64,000 nt of DNA from Acanthopleura granulata (GCA_016165875.1 JABBOT010000003.1:25934983-25998982); one strand, 5' to 3'; shown: positions 11,590 through 23,535, numbered from the stretch's first letter. Made by a program: numbers and translations. Notes: generated by a model from the sequence alone, not told the origin.

Positions 11590-14550
11590 CTCCGTGCTTT
11601 CGTGTCGATATAACGTTCAGCCGATTGTGCTAAAACGTGTCTGAATAAGAAATGAACCTCTGACATGATGCAAGGGCTGGAATGAAACTTTAAATTTAGT
11701 CGAGCCAAAAAGCTGTTTTTAGTTGAAACGAATGGACGGCTCGTCCTGAATAAGCTACAGAAAGATGGCAAGCAATCTTCAGTTTGCCCACTACTTCGTG
11801 CAAATAATGAAACACAAAAAGAGTCTCGAAGTGTCCTTATCGTTTAGGAGTAAAGGATAAATTGAAGCAGCTTCTATTCCTGGAAGTTGAGAAGATTGTG
11901 ATTCATCGAGGCTGCTATTCTAGCTATCGATTCGAGACCCTCTCAGACTGGATACGCCAGGCGCATCTGTTTTCTCGGGCAGAAAAACAGACGGTGTGAA
12001 CATCCTTTACTGATGGATTAAAAAAATATGACCGATCGATTGATTGGAATTTAAAGGCTGGGTCGGTCGATGACTTTGTACGCTGTATACGGCGGGTTTG
12101 GCTGATTTGGAAAACATGTGTGAAATGGAATTAATGTTTTCTAGGAGAAAAAGTCTCAGGAATCAATGCGAACAGAGCGAGTTCGATGAACTGTTAAGGT
12201 TTAGGGCACTCTGTTCACAATAAGACTCCTGGTATGAAGAGAATGCCTGTATTGACATGCCCTTAAGAGTGTAGGTACTTGTAAACTGGCTGTTGGGAGA
12301 CTGTTTTCTTGGCAACGTGTGCCGGAGCAGATGATATGACAAGCGTATGTCTTGTTTACGGGTTCACCTATATCTAAGGGCAGTCGGGTTTTCTCTGTGT
12401 GGCGGGAAAATTAAGGATGATGATGCGCGAGTCCTTAGTGCATATCCTCTAACTTATACAGGCATCCATTGAAATACCTGTTATAGTCGAGTATCGAGGA
12501 GTCTATTACTGTCTTTTGCTGTTTACAAAACTGAGTGATATCCGGAATTGTAACGTAAATACGAAGCCAGTCAGTCACTGATCGAGCACACAAGTGGAAG
12601 TCTTTACTGGATGTATTGTACATTAATTTTACAAAGTGTGCAAAATAAGAACTACGAACATTTGGTAGAGAACTTGTGTGGTTACGTTCCCTCAGTCATG
12701 TAACTTACCTGTAATGTAAACACGAAGCCAGTCAGTCATCGATCGAGCACACAAGTGGAAGTGAAGACTACAGTTAGGAACAAATCTCTCTTTAGTAACG
12801 GTTACTAGGGCCTCTAGCAATGCAGTGATTATTAGACTGGCAGAGTAATCCGTTTTACCCCATGTTGCGCAAACTGTTCATATATGTATACTGTATATTA
12901 AGACAAACATATCCGTCTTTAATATGTTAATAATTTTAAATTCATACAAACAATTCACAAAAAACAAAGTACTGATTATTTACAATCACAACTTCCACAC
13001 AAATTTTATACACAATCTTAGACTAAATATTGACATATTTGATATACAATATAATTGTTATATTACTAACTATAATATACCGCACGACAATCTGGTCACA
13101 TGGCAACTTTTTACTTGTATACGCGTAGGTATGGACATGTCAAACACAAGGACGGACAAAACCGCCATCTTGTACAAAATACAACTCATCTGTAAAGCGG
13201 CAGTATAATAAAACACCGGGTTTGATAATACATGTGCAAACATTGGGGAAACTTTTCTTGGTGAAATGTTTGGAGATATAGTTTTAGCGGCTGACAACCT
13301 GGGCTCTGGTTTGGAGGCTTCACGTACAGGCAAACGGAATAACGCCATTGCAAACTTTAACATACAATAACTATAGGTTGTTCATAGCGTGGCAATCGTG
13401 AATTGTGACCCCTCATCATGCATAGCAACAAGTTCCCCTAGTCACTCTGCATTTCCAACTCGAAGGGCAGTACCAGCAAATGGCATCCCATAAAATACCT
13501 TGTAATCATGATTCGCTTTCAGCTTCATGTCATGAGCTTTCATTAGAGTCTGACCCTCATCGAACCAGGTCTCCTTTGATCTAGCTGAACGACTGACAGC
13601 TGGTTAGCCTTCGTAGACAGACTACGTGATTTATCTACATGTTTGGCGTTTCATGTGTATATATATATACATAGCAACAAGTACCATTTTTAAAAAGTCG
13701 TTGGTATGACCCCATCCGCGATTTCTCCCGGACCTCCCGACATCGAGGCGGACTCTCCAACGTCCACGCCACCGAGTTAAGGCATTGTTCTTGAGTGATT
13801 GGTTAACTTTTCCTCGTTATGCAGCCACTATTCCTTGAATTCTTGTGGTTCAAATAAATGTTTGATTTATTTTTTATATGTCTGCAAGGAGCTCGCCACT
13901 TTCTTTGCGACACATATTTTATGTACTTTTGTCAACGTTGTCATTTGTATGATGTTAACATACTGCACACTCCTATGTTATAGGGTCATTCTGAATTAAG
14001 CCAAATAAAACATCAGACATTCAGAGTTTGACAATCGGCTGGGAGGCGTAAAGACTAATTACAAGTGACCAATCACCAAGAGGCTCTTATCTGGTCTGGT
14101 ACTCTGACATTTCGCCAAGAAGGCCACGCTCAATTCTCATCAGCTATGTTTTACCTTGCAATGGCCTTAGTATAGACTTGAAAGTAAGCTTGCCGTGTCA
14201 CCTTAGTGTAGTGTTTCTTTGAGAAAGACGTACGTTACCACAATCTGCAAACTTTTAATGAAGAAGCGAAAGTACGTGGACAAAAACATTGGAAACATTC
14301 ACAGGTTATATACGACAAACTGCTGCATCCGCGTGACGCCTTGTGACAAGCAATACTGGTGTAATGGAACCTGCCAGGGTTGCAGCAGGTCTAATGTAAC
14401 TATCTCATTACTTAAAGGCTTTAACATTACACGTATCTTTTCCAATGATTTATTTATCTGATTAGCTATCGGTGTCTTATTCGGGAATGTTTCACTTATA
14501 ACGAAGTATATGAGTTGAGGAATTCCGACATAGCATGAACGCATGGATTT
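11590..14550. repeat. Segmental duplication, copy 1
   Basis: Collinear blocks match 19650-23210: 11598-11830 with 19661-19880, 11870-12260 with 20108-20450, 12255-12420 with 20465-20620, 13096-13215 with 20709-20840, 13455-13610 with 21010-21160, 13930-14175 with 21945-22205, and a short block 14460-14500 with 23165-23210. No gene was recognised. Copy 1 has about 600 bp extra at 12430-13090, including a direct repeat (12549-12602 and 12711-12763). Confidence 0.8.
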
Positions 14551-14864
14551 CTGCAGTTTTGTGACAACAGACCTTTATGTACAACTGCTTTTGCATTCAA
14601 GAATAACGTACGTGCCTATCTGCTTACATTCAGAGTTTTCACAGAGACGCACTAATTTCATCACGACAGGCTGACCTCATGGGGCACTGACAATAAAGAC
14701 AGATGGTTCACAAGCTTCTGTTGTATATTCGTAATCAATGTCACTGTCCCTGTATGAAATGAAGCCGTTCTAGTACCATCTCATTTTGAACTCATTTTGT
14801 AAGAACGCCAACAGATAACGGTATTAGTCTTCAATATCCTGCCATGTATAATCCTGGCACATGT

Positions 14865-14975
14865 AGACAGACACTTGGACACTGGCCAAAGTTACGAAAG
14901 TTAAATGTATATTGTCGTCTTCACACAACATCACATATAGACGACAATGCAACATGCTGGGGATAGGATGACAAA
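14865..14975. repeat. Inverted partner of 418-525
   Basis: The reverse complement shares ACTTTCGTAACTTTGGCC, GACGACAATATACAT and CGTCTATATGT in order with 418-525. This is a diverged dispersed repeat of about 100 bp in opposite orientation. Each copy contains a short potential stem (GTCTATA...TATAGAC in the 418-525 copy). Confidence 0.6.
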
Positions 14976-16264
14976 TCAGCGGAAATATGAATAACGCTGC
15001 ATCAAGACGTTTTACCAAGATAAGTAATTCGAACGTATAGAGCTCAAATCATCAAATTATCATCCTCCAGTCGTCTGCACAGCTCATCTTCGTCCAAGAA
15101 AGATTGCATAGTACAGTAGATTGTGAAGGCTTATGTGTGGAATCTAAGCGTGGAACAACAAATCCTTCTACGGCACAAGGACCCTACAAGAATCGCAAAA
15201 CCCATTTCTAAAACAATCCTTAACGGCATTTCCCACGCCAACAGTCATACATGTGTAGCTCTAAGGTAAGTGTGATTACATGCATGAGGGAAAAAGTCAG
15301 CACGTCTCAATAATGTCACGAGAACACTGTCTATAGTCCAGGGACTAGATGTACATAGCAGTCCAATCGTTTCCAGAGTTATTGTTCAAGTTCACTAAAG
15401 ACCACATGTCTCGCGGCTATGAAGCGTTACTTTGCAACAATTCATATAGGCACCATGTAGGTACAAAAACAATGGTGATTATGCAAATTCTATCACTCGT
15501 AATTGTTTCTTGCTTTAAGTCCTTTCTCCCGTCTTTGGTGGTTTGTGTTAAACGTTGTTCAGAGCCAAACAGCTTAGTCATCAATATCTACGTCAGTCTT
15601 ATTACGTCAGCGCGGTCTTATTACCTTGCAACACAACGACGTGAGTTAGAATGATTCTGGTATAATCTTTCAGCATTGATGAGTCATTTGCACAGAGGCA
15701 TCCTACATTTGAATGGTGAATGGAAAACAGTGTAGTGAATCTTTGAGGAGTTTCAGAGTACAGATAGGTCAGTCCGATTGTCACATACAATGCCGGGTCA
15801 AAGAGCTATCAACAACGCTTATGTTGTACTGTCGAAAAATGAGACTGGCTTGTACGTATGTGGACACCATAAGTACATATGATGGTTTGTCACACAAGAC
15901 ATCCACCAGGACATCGACAGCTAATATTCAGTTTGTATAAATTACTTGTATAAAGTCATGCTAATGCTGAACTATTGAAAATCTTCCAGCGTGGAATGTT
16001 ACACAATTGTCACTTGTTTTCATGGGGAGAATTGCTTACGTTTTTTGTAGCTGTAACATTTATGAATACCTCATTCATAATGCACTGCGACCTTCTTGCC
16101 ATTTTATATGTAGCCTCTGGTATGTAAACAGACTACACGGAGTCAATCGGTGGGCTACGGTTTGTTAACAGAGCTATAAATCCTAAACAAATGGAACAAG
16201 GCATGTATAAAAATGTTTTATTACATTGAATAGTAGAGGGGATTCAAAAGCGAAAATGCGTGCA

Positions 16265-16398
16265 CTGGGGCCAATTTCATAAAACTTCGTACGCATGTTT
16301 TCCTCTGTATATGCACACTATCTGTTTTGTAGCGCCATAAAGTGGCATCATTTACCGAGAAAAATGTCCTTACGAAGTTTTATGAAAATGGTCCCCTG
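16265..16398. mobile_element. MITE-like element of about 134 bp with 27-bp inverted ends
   Basis: The left end GGGGCCAATTTCATAAAACT plus TCGTACG mirrors the right end CTTACGAAGTTTTATGAAAA plus TGGTCCCC. The interior is short and non-coding. The GGGGCC...CATAAA type of terminus is a common metazoan MITE form. Confidence 0.75.
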
Positions 16399-17217
16399 TG
16401 ACTATGTGTACTCGTTCGATATATACATACAGTATTACACATTTCTCTGAATGCAGATAACCTGTGTATCATTGCATAATTCTTTAGCTTCAGAGTTTTA
16501 GTTTGATTTTCAACCTTCATAGTTCCATTGGAAAATTTATACATCCAACCGCGTTGTACTCGATCTGGCATTTTTGGGTTTAGCATCATAGTTGGACTTC
16601 CATAATTTGACAGAGAATTCTCGCTATTGATATACGTTTGCATTGACAATATTAGACACACTTCTATGTTGGTAGTAACACTATAGGATATTCCAGTGAG
16701 ACTGAAAGCTGAAAAATTTGTTCTTATTAACACCTAGGCGTTTTTTTTGTTTGTTTTTTTATTATGTAATCCTGGTTATCTCATTGTGCTAATGGATCTG
16801 GTAAGCTGCTACTATTTAGGTCTTTACCTGAACAGTTAAAATAAAACTTCTGTGACCATTTGTCAATTAATACACTGTCGTCAATGGTATGTCTTTTTTG
16901 GTAAAGCTACATATAGCAGATGGTCCTTATTTTGCACAGTTGTAAAAGGTTTAGCAAAAGGTATTACTGTCACAGATATACATCACGTCAGTAAAGATGA
17001 GGTGCAACCACTCCTGTGATTTTATCTCTAGTGTGCCGGTGGCCCTCCCGACCAAGCTGTACACGTCCCGTGTGTAACCCTTCTCATTAAGTTAACTCTA
17101 GTTCAAACCAATAACGTATCTATTGACGTTACGGGGAAAGCCTGTGTTTCATAATTACCTAAAGCTAAACTCGTTTGAGAATCAGTCATACTATCAAGTC
17201 TTACATAACGATAGCGG

Positions 17218-17320
17218 TTTGTGGCGAAAGATGGGAGGCTGTGGCTAAAGACGGGGGAGGGTGGTGGTTGTGGCTAAAGACGGGGAAGGGTGGGGGTTGT
17301 GGCTAAAGATGCCTTAAGCC
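17218..17320. repeat. Minisatellite, GTGGCTAAAGACGGGG type
   Basis: Four units of GTGGCTAAAGACGGGGGAGG-like sequence. The reverse complement (TCTTTAGCCAC) is the core of the 7533-7700 array, and the flank CATAACGATAGCGG mirrors GTTATCGTTACG next to that array. Confidence 0.75.
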
Positions 17321-18113
17321 ATTTTGTACGTCTAAGTTTCCGGCGAATTGCAGAAAGACCTAATGACGAATTCCGGTCTTTTACCATAGTACTGAAATGG
17401 TCAGTTTAGACACTCGGACATCTGATTCCGGCAATGTGTTCCTGGAAAACGCACACAGGAAGATAAGTGGGTGGATTTTAGTACAATCAGGCTTTCAACC
17501 AGTACGTGTCGATCTTCTGCTTTTACAAGGAAAATGCTTTGCAGTTGATATCTGCCATTTACAGAAGGCGCACTGGGATGGAAAAAATGTATATCTGGGC
17601 ATTATAAACCATTTGCAAAACCTTGTTCAAACAGTCGCCCCCAAATGCGTAGGCAGAGAACATTCTACAAAGAATGCTATTTTCTTTCAGTGTCCCAACT
17701 GCAGCTGATGCATGATTTATGTCACCACTTTTCATGGAATTTCTTTACTTACAAACACTGGTGTCGGGCCACTGTCTTTTTGACAGAATCGTATGGCGCC
17801 TGTATCAGTAAGGCATGATACTTTTGTCTGAAGCATTAAATGTGTCTCGGGAGATAAAAGGCCGTGGACGGGTTAGGGAGGCAAGATCTGTGAGTAAGCC
17901 ACAGATGTTACGCCTGTAATATGGTAGTTAAACACAAAAAGACTATTACTGACAGGTGTAAGGTTATGGTCTAATTATCACTGTGTAAACTTGGACACAT
18001 AAAACTATTAGCACGACTATAGATGTAAATCATTTAAATTGTGTTGTTTACGTAACATACTGCTATCTAGTTCATAAATACAAGTTGCCGTCAATTTCCT
18101 AACTACAGATAAC

Positions 18114-18116
<3 letters not shown>

Positions 18117-18156
<40 letters not shown>
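18117..18156. repeat. (TA)n microsatellite
   Basis: About 20 uninterrupted TA dinucleotides. Confidence 0.95.
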
Positions 18157-18157
<1 letters not shown>

Positions 18158-18544
18158 GAGTGCATTGATTTGAGACTGAAACACATGGCCAATCTTTGAT
18201 TCATAAAACTTCGAAATTTGAAAATCTGTATAGGCATGGTAGGTAACCGTAACTAGATAATTGGTGTTGGATATCATGTTGTACCAATCCGTGCTTGCAT
18301 TTAGAGTGATATTACTCATTCAGCCATACACGCAGATGTAAAGCTGATCAGGCCTTTGAGAAATAAAAACACGATGTTACAAATCAGGTGAATGTTTTAC
18401 CCATACGAAAACCTCCGATTGTTTGAACTGTCACCGTGGCATTCAGTCAGCTGTGCTAGATAACTCTCCAAGTTCTAACCTCTTATCTAATTTTGGGTTT
18501 GATTGAAATGACTAGATCCGAGAAGGTCTTTAATGTTATATCAC

Positions 18545-18613
18545 GGGGCATCTTGGTATAACGGCGGATACACTCTGTAATCAGGACTCTCATCTCGGGT
18601 TTATTCAGTCCTG
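18545..18613 (+). pseudogene. tRNA-like remnant (possibly tRNA-Gln-derived)
   Basis: GGCATCTTGGTATAACGGCG resembles a tRNA 5' part with an A box (TGGTATAACGG), followed by a CTCTG...CAG anticodon-stem-like block and a GGGTTTATTCAGTCC segment in the B-box position. The cloverleaf is incomplete and the acceptor ends do not pair convincingly, so it is at best a decayed copy or a SINE head. Confidence 0.2.
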
Positions 18614-18813
18614 ATGGATTCGTCTGTACGAGTCAAGCGATACACATTGTAACCACGGCGTATATAATGATGTTACAACAATGACGCGTTTATTATGGCA
18701 ATTTTTTATATTCAAAAAGATGATACAGAAATGAATTTTTTTTTTCATGTTTTTGCGGAGGCTTAACTCGTCACAATATGCGGATGGTGGAGAATAGGTT
18801 TAGCAGACACTAT

Positions 18814-18952
18814 ATACATGGCTACTGAGTGAAAGAATACCAAACTATATGGGATCTGTAAGTCTCATATTGGACGAGGCGTCAGCGGACCCCAATATGA
18901 GGCTTATCGACCCCCATATGGTTTCGTAACTTTTCACTCAGTAACCACGTAT
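18814..18952. mobile_element. Foldback element with arms of about 60 bp
   Basis: The left arm (ATACATGGCTACTGAGTGAA through CTCATATTGG) is matched in reverse complement by the right arm (CCCAATATGAGGCTTATCGA through CACTCAGTAACCACGTAT). Identity is partial but continuous along about 60 bp, with a loop of about 17 bp. It is non-coding. Confidence 0.7.
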
Positions 18953-19075
18953 CGAATTTATCCCGACTCTAAAAAGAACGCTGAAATTTGTTTCTTGAAA
19001 AACAAAAGAAGTAAGAACAGTACTTTCCTGTCGCGTGGAGGAGCTTTGAATTACGAAGCAGTAATCTGGGAATTG

Positions 19076-19172
19076 TGACGTCATGACGTTATTGACAATG
19101 TTCATTCAACATTCTGTTGTGACGTTGTGTCATTGATGTCATTGTTGTGTCACACTGTAATTGTTACGTCAT
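19076..19172. promoter_or_regulatory. CRE-rich intergenic segment
   Basis: TGACGTCA at 19076-19083 is followed directly by TGACGTTA, then TGACGTTG, several GTGTCA/TGTCAT variants and TTACGTCATGG at 19164-19174. It may be a degenerate tandem array of about 10-20 bp or a CREB/ATF-bound element; there is no nearby gene. Confidence 0.3.
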
Positions 19173-19396
19173 GGTGTTCTCCCTACTGTTGAGTCATCAG
19201 TCACATATAGCATCTTCTGGAGGGTATAGAGTTGTACGTGACCGTTGCTGTTCAATCAAAAGCAAAGGATTTTGTCTGATGCAAGATAAAATGTTATTTT
19301 CCCCTTATACCATTCTACATACGGGTTCCTCTTCTTTGCCAAATAGTCGATCTACAGAAAAGGCCTGGAAGAAGAATTGGGAGGCATTCAATCCAG

Positions 19397-19460
19397 TTCC
19401 AAGAAAAGAAAAGAAAAGAAAACAAAAAAAGAAAAAAAAAGAAAAACAAAAAAAAAACCC
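19397..19460. repeat. Purine-rich A/AAAG low-complexity tract
   Basis: AAGAAAAGAAAAGAAAAC grading into poly(A) with scattered G and C. The open frames through it are compositional artefacts. Confidence 0.9.
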
Positions 19461-19887
19461 CAAAAAAACACGGTGCACTAAATGTCACAGATAAACACAA
19501 CATGTCAACAGTTAAAGGCGTGCTTTCTACCGGCATAAAGGCCATTCCTTTGTCCTGGCGGTTGTTCAGTCATTAAGCTTCAATGGAGGGTAAAAAAAAA
19601 CTGCCAGTGGACAAGATTCACATTTTAAATGCAATACTAACCACATCAAACTCCACGTGCTTTCGTGTCGATATAATGTTCGGCCTGCTGTGCTAAAAGG
19701 TGTATAAATAAGAAATGACGCCAGGGTTGGAATGAAACTTTAAATTTAGTAGAGCCAAAAAGCTGTTTTTAGTTGAATCGGTTCGTCCTGAATCGGCTAC
19801 AGAAAGACGGCACGCAATTTTCAGTTGCCAACAACGTCATGTAAACAATGAAACACAAAAAGAGTCCGAATGTGGCCTTATCGTCCA

Positions 19888-20085
19888 GGGGCCCGTCTTA
19901 CAAAGCTGGAGTAAGGCTGCGACTGGGTGTAAGCCTGTCGGACGTGTGTCGCAGGAAACACTGACCGTCTTACAAAGCTGGAGTAAGGCTGCGACTGGGT
20001 GTAAGCCTGTCGGACGTGTGTCGCAGGAAACACTGACCGTCTTACAAAGCTGGAGTAGCCACTACAACTTTGTAAGACGGGCCCC
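19888..20085. mobile_element. MITE-like element with GGGGCCCGTCTTACAAAG ends and an internal 71-bp tandem
   Basis: The left end GGGGCCCGTCTTACAAAGCT and the right end AACTTTGTAAGACGGGCCCC are inverted repeats of about 20 bp. Inside, a 71-bp unit starting GTCTTACAAAGCTGGAGTAA is repeated twice, with a third partial unit. The paralogous segment near 11850 lacks the element, giving a filled/empty site pair. Confidence 0.8.
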
Positions 20086-21484
20086 ATGAGCAGACGAAAA
20101 ATGGAAACTGTTTCTGTTCCTAGAAGTTGAGAAGATTGTGATTCATCGGGGCTGGAATTCTAGCTATCGATTCGAGGTCCTCTCAGACCGGATAAGGTCT
20201 GGCGCATGTGTTTTCTCGGGCAGAAAAACACACGGTGTGTACATTCCTTAACGATGGATTCCAAACACAGAAAAAAGAAAATCACCTATCGATTGATTGG
20301 AATTTAAAGGCTGGGTCAGTCGATGACTCAGTTCGCCGTATGTAGTGAGTTTGGCATATTCGGAAAACGAGTGAAATTGAAGAAAAAGTCTGAGGAAGCA
20401 ATGCCAACCGAGCGAGTTCGATAACTGTTAAGGTTTGGGGCGCCTTTCTTACTATAAGACTTGTACTGAGATGCTCTTAAAATTGGAGACACTTGTAAAG
20501 TGGCTTTTGGCGGAGAGTTTTCCTGGTGAGAGTAGATAGTATGATGAGCTTTTGTCTTGTTCATGGGTTTATTTATCTAAGAGCAGCCCGTTTCTCTGTG
20601 TGGCGGGAAACTTAAGGTTGATACCAACCTTGCACAGGGTGTGGGAGAAAATTAAGAGTATGTCCACTTACTTAAGCCACTGGTCAGACCATAAGCCAGT
20701 CTGCTTACATGGCAACTTCAGACTTGGATAAGAGAATTAAGAGAGGGGCATAACCTGTTATAGGTCAAATAAAGAGATAAAACTGCCATTATGCACAAAA
20801 ATACGCTCTATCTGATAGGCGACTGTACAAAGGTAGAATAATCCGAAACAACAAGTACGAAGGGTTCTAGATTAAAACGCGGGTTTAAAACGCAAGTCTG
20901 AGGAACCCCGGTCTGTGTATTATACAGATCTCAGTGCAGATGTCAACAACAGTCACATTTTTTTGTTTCCGAAAGTCGCTCCCACTTGCAGCTTTCGTGG
21001 TGACTCGAGTGGGCAGTACCAACCATTTGTCATGCCATTAAATACCTTGTAATCAGAACTCGTTAACTGATTCATGTTATGAGCTTTCGTTAAAGTCAGA
21101 CCCACATCGAACCCGTTCTCCTTTGATCTAGTTGAACGACTGACAGCTGGTCTTTCTGATTTAGTTACCTGTGGCGTTTTCCATACCCGTTATTATTTTA
21201 ATTACAGTGTAACCGTATCGCGATGCCAAGTATTAGATGAACTTCGTTAAATAAGTCACAGACACCATCCACAGAGGAGTCAATATGCTTTTGTGTGCTT
21301 AGCTGGTTTGTCCAAGTTGATCAGACATGCATTTGGACTGAACTCTTCGTTGTTTAATTTATTTCATGCAGATTTCCCGCTGGACGGGGGAAAGCTTCAT
21401 TTAGACGACTGTCCTGTCTGCAGTTGGAGGAAATTGAGTACCTGACAAGCGTTCTGACTTCAAGCCGTAGCAGTACCATCCAGG

Positions 21485-21810
21485 GCTGGCGTCTAGCACA
21501 CGACCTCAGAGACCTTCTAGCATACAACCTCAAAGGCACCACAGCACACGACCTCAAAAGCCCCCAGTACACAATCTCAATGGCCTTCTTACCCTTCCAC
21601 CGTTCCTCAATGGCCCTCTTGCACACGACCTCAAGGGTCCTCTGGAAACCGACCTCAAGGCCCCTTCAGCACTAGGCCTCAGGGGCCTTCTTACCTTTCT
21701 ACCATACGACCTCGATGCACCTCAAGCACAGGACCTCAAGGGCCTTCCAGCAGAACATGACCTCACAGGTCTTCCAGCACACGACCTCAAGGACCTCCTA
21801 GCCCACTACC
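21485..21810. repeat. Degenerate minisatellite of about 24-30 bp
   Basis: A dozen or so units built on CTTCTAGCACACGACCTCAA followed by GGGC. It is absent from the paralogous stretch of the other duplication copy. Confidence 0.8.
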
Positions 21811-22811
21811 TGGCTTAAGTTGAATGTCCAGACGAAAACCCGTTTCATGTTTTTTCGTCAGGTAATATTATGTGAGTAAATTGATATATAACCATATAGG
21901 ACGTCTCCACTCTCCTATTGGCGTATTTTATGTACTTAGTCCTCGACAGGATCACGCTTGCCATTTATATGATGTTAATATGCTACAAGACACGCCAGAC
22001 ACTCACCTATTGCAAAGCCAAGAATAAAACACATCCCGTGGCTGAGACAACCGGCAAGGAGGCGTCTATAGACTAATTACCAATCACCAATCACCAAGAG
22101 ACTCTCCGCTGACCCGGTGCTCTGACATTTGGCCCAGACGCCCGTGCTAAGTTCTCATCAGTTGTGTTTTGCTTTGAAAGGGACATAGTCTGGACCTGGA
22201 AATTAGTTTGGCTGCTTCATCCCATTGTTCTTTGTGATGTCCAGAAACAGGGGTAGGGTACCAGGATAAGCAACCCTATAATGATGAAGCCACAGTTTCT
22301 CGGGTAAAACCATCTGAGTTTTGAGTTGCACACATACACAGTCTGTCCTGAAATAGGGCTGGTAAATCCCTGTGATGTCTTACTATTTTTATGACTAATG
22401 CTAAACTGTCAAAATACACTTGCGAACTGTTCCCCCGAGTGGCATATGTCATACAGGTGTTGGGCACGTGTGATCTCCAGTGGTCTTCATGTAACACTAC
22501 ACCAGAAATATAGGTAGATGTCACTTATAAAACTGTCTTAGCTAACACTATTACTGTTATTAACGATTAAACTTTGCGGGATATAGCGTGGATTCTAGGG
22601 CTGAAAATTAAGTGAGACCACTCTTGGTTTTGAGCCCTAAGAATGATTATTCTGTTACACCAGACTGTCGGTTGCCTACCACCAAGGCCCGGAGAACAAC
22701 AGAAGCTGGGCAAATCACTGCCTGAACCCACGTCTTTTGTAACTGATTAGTCTTCTAAGCTTGATTAAGGCTTGATTTACTTACCTGTGCATGGCAGTGG
22801 TTGACCATATA

Positions 22812-23033
22812 CACCCTAAATCTTCTAATGTTTGGGGACACCTGGTCTATGTTTTTTAGCTAATGTACGCGTAACTGTAACAGGAATACAAAGTTTCTTT
22901 TTTCTCCCGCGGTTAGTCCATCTAATGACAAACATATCAATATCTTTACTTTTTCCAAAAAATGGGAAAGAACTTAATAGTTTGCTTTCAACACTACTAT
23001 GTGTTCCAATAATTAGAATAATTAGGGTATGTA
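22812..23033. mobile_element. MITE-like element, copy 1
   Basis: The ends ACCCTAAATCTTCTAATGTT and, reversed, ACCCTAATTATTCTAATTAT form inverted repeats of about 30 bp. Positions between about 22875 and 23025 match copy 2 at 56543-56767 (GTAACAGGAATACA, TCTTTACTTT, then AAAAAA near GGGAA). It is non-coding despite an 84-codon open frame. Confidence 0.7.
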
Positions 23034-23535
23034 GGGAGATATGTGTCAAACCCACTGATGTAAAGCTGCAGTACAGATGTGGATGAGATCTCATCTAACA
23101 CGCCATGTCACTGGTTAAGAGTATTAACATTATGTACATCATTTGTACTGATGTATTTGTATGATTGGTTATTGCCATCTTATTTGGGAATATTTCATTT
23201 AAGTTTCTGAGTCCAGGAAATAATGAAAACCCCCCATAGTTTGGGGAAAACCAACACATGTCACAGTGTTCCTGACAAAGATCATGTCTTAAAACCATGG
23301 CTGATCCAGGGGGATATGGAATCAATAGTATGGCCTTGCTAGCCAATGACTCACAGCTTCCTGCTAAACCACAGGGATGAGGCCAGCCACTGTTAATATG
23401 TCACTATTGAAGTCTTACATTTTTTTTCATGATTAGTTCTGACTGCAACCTAATACATGTACAATCAAAGCTGACACCTTCTTCATCAAAACACAAGAGA
23501 TAAATCTTTGCACATGTATTAAATGATGGACAACG

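Larger units (their letters stand above)
19650..23210. repeat. Segmental duplication, copy 2
   Basis: This is the partner of 11590-14550, in the same orientation and about 8 kb away. Copy-specific insertions are the inverted-repeat element at 19888-20085, the minisatellite at 21485-21810 and the MITE-like element at 22812-23033. No coding potential was seen in the shared blocks. Confidence 0.8.

Noticed and set aside
16380..16733. 117-codon minus-strand open frame
   Set aside because: It overlaps the end of a MITE-like element and shows no domain or exon-like neighbours.
19147..19494. 115-codon open frame with Lys-rich end
   Set aside because: The Lys-rich part is the A-rich low-complexity tract; the rest lacks any recognisable feature.
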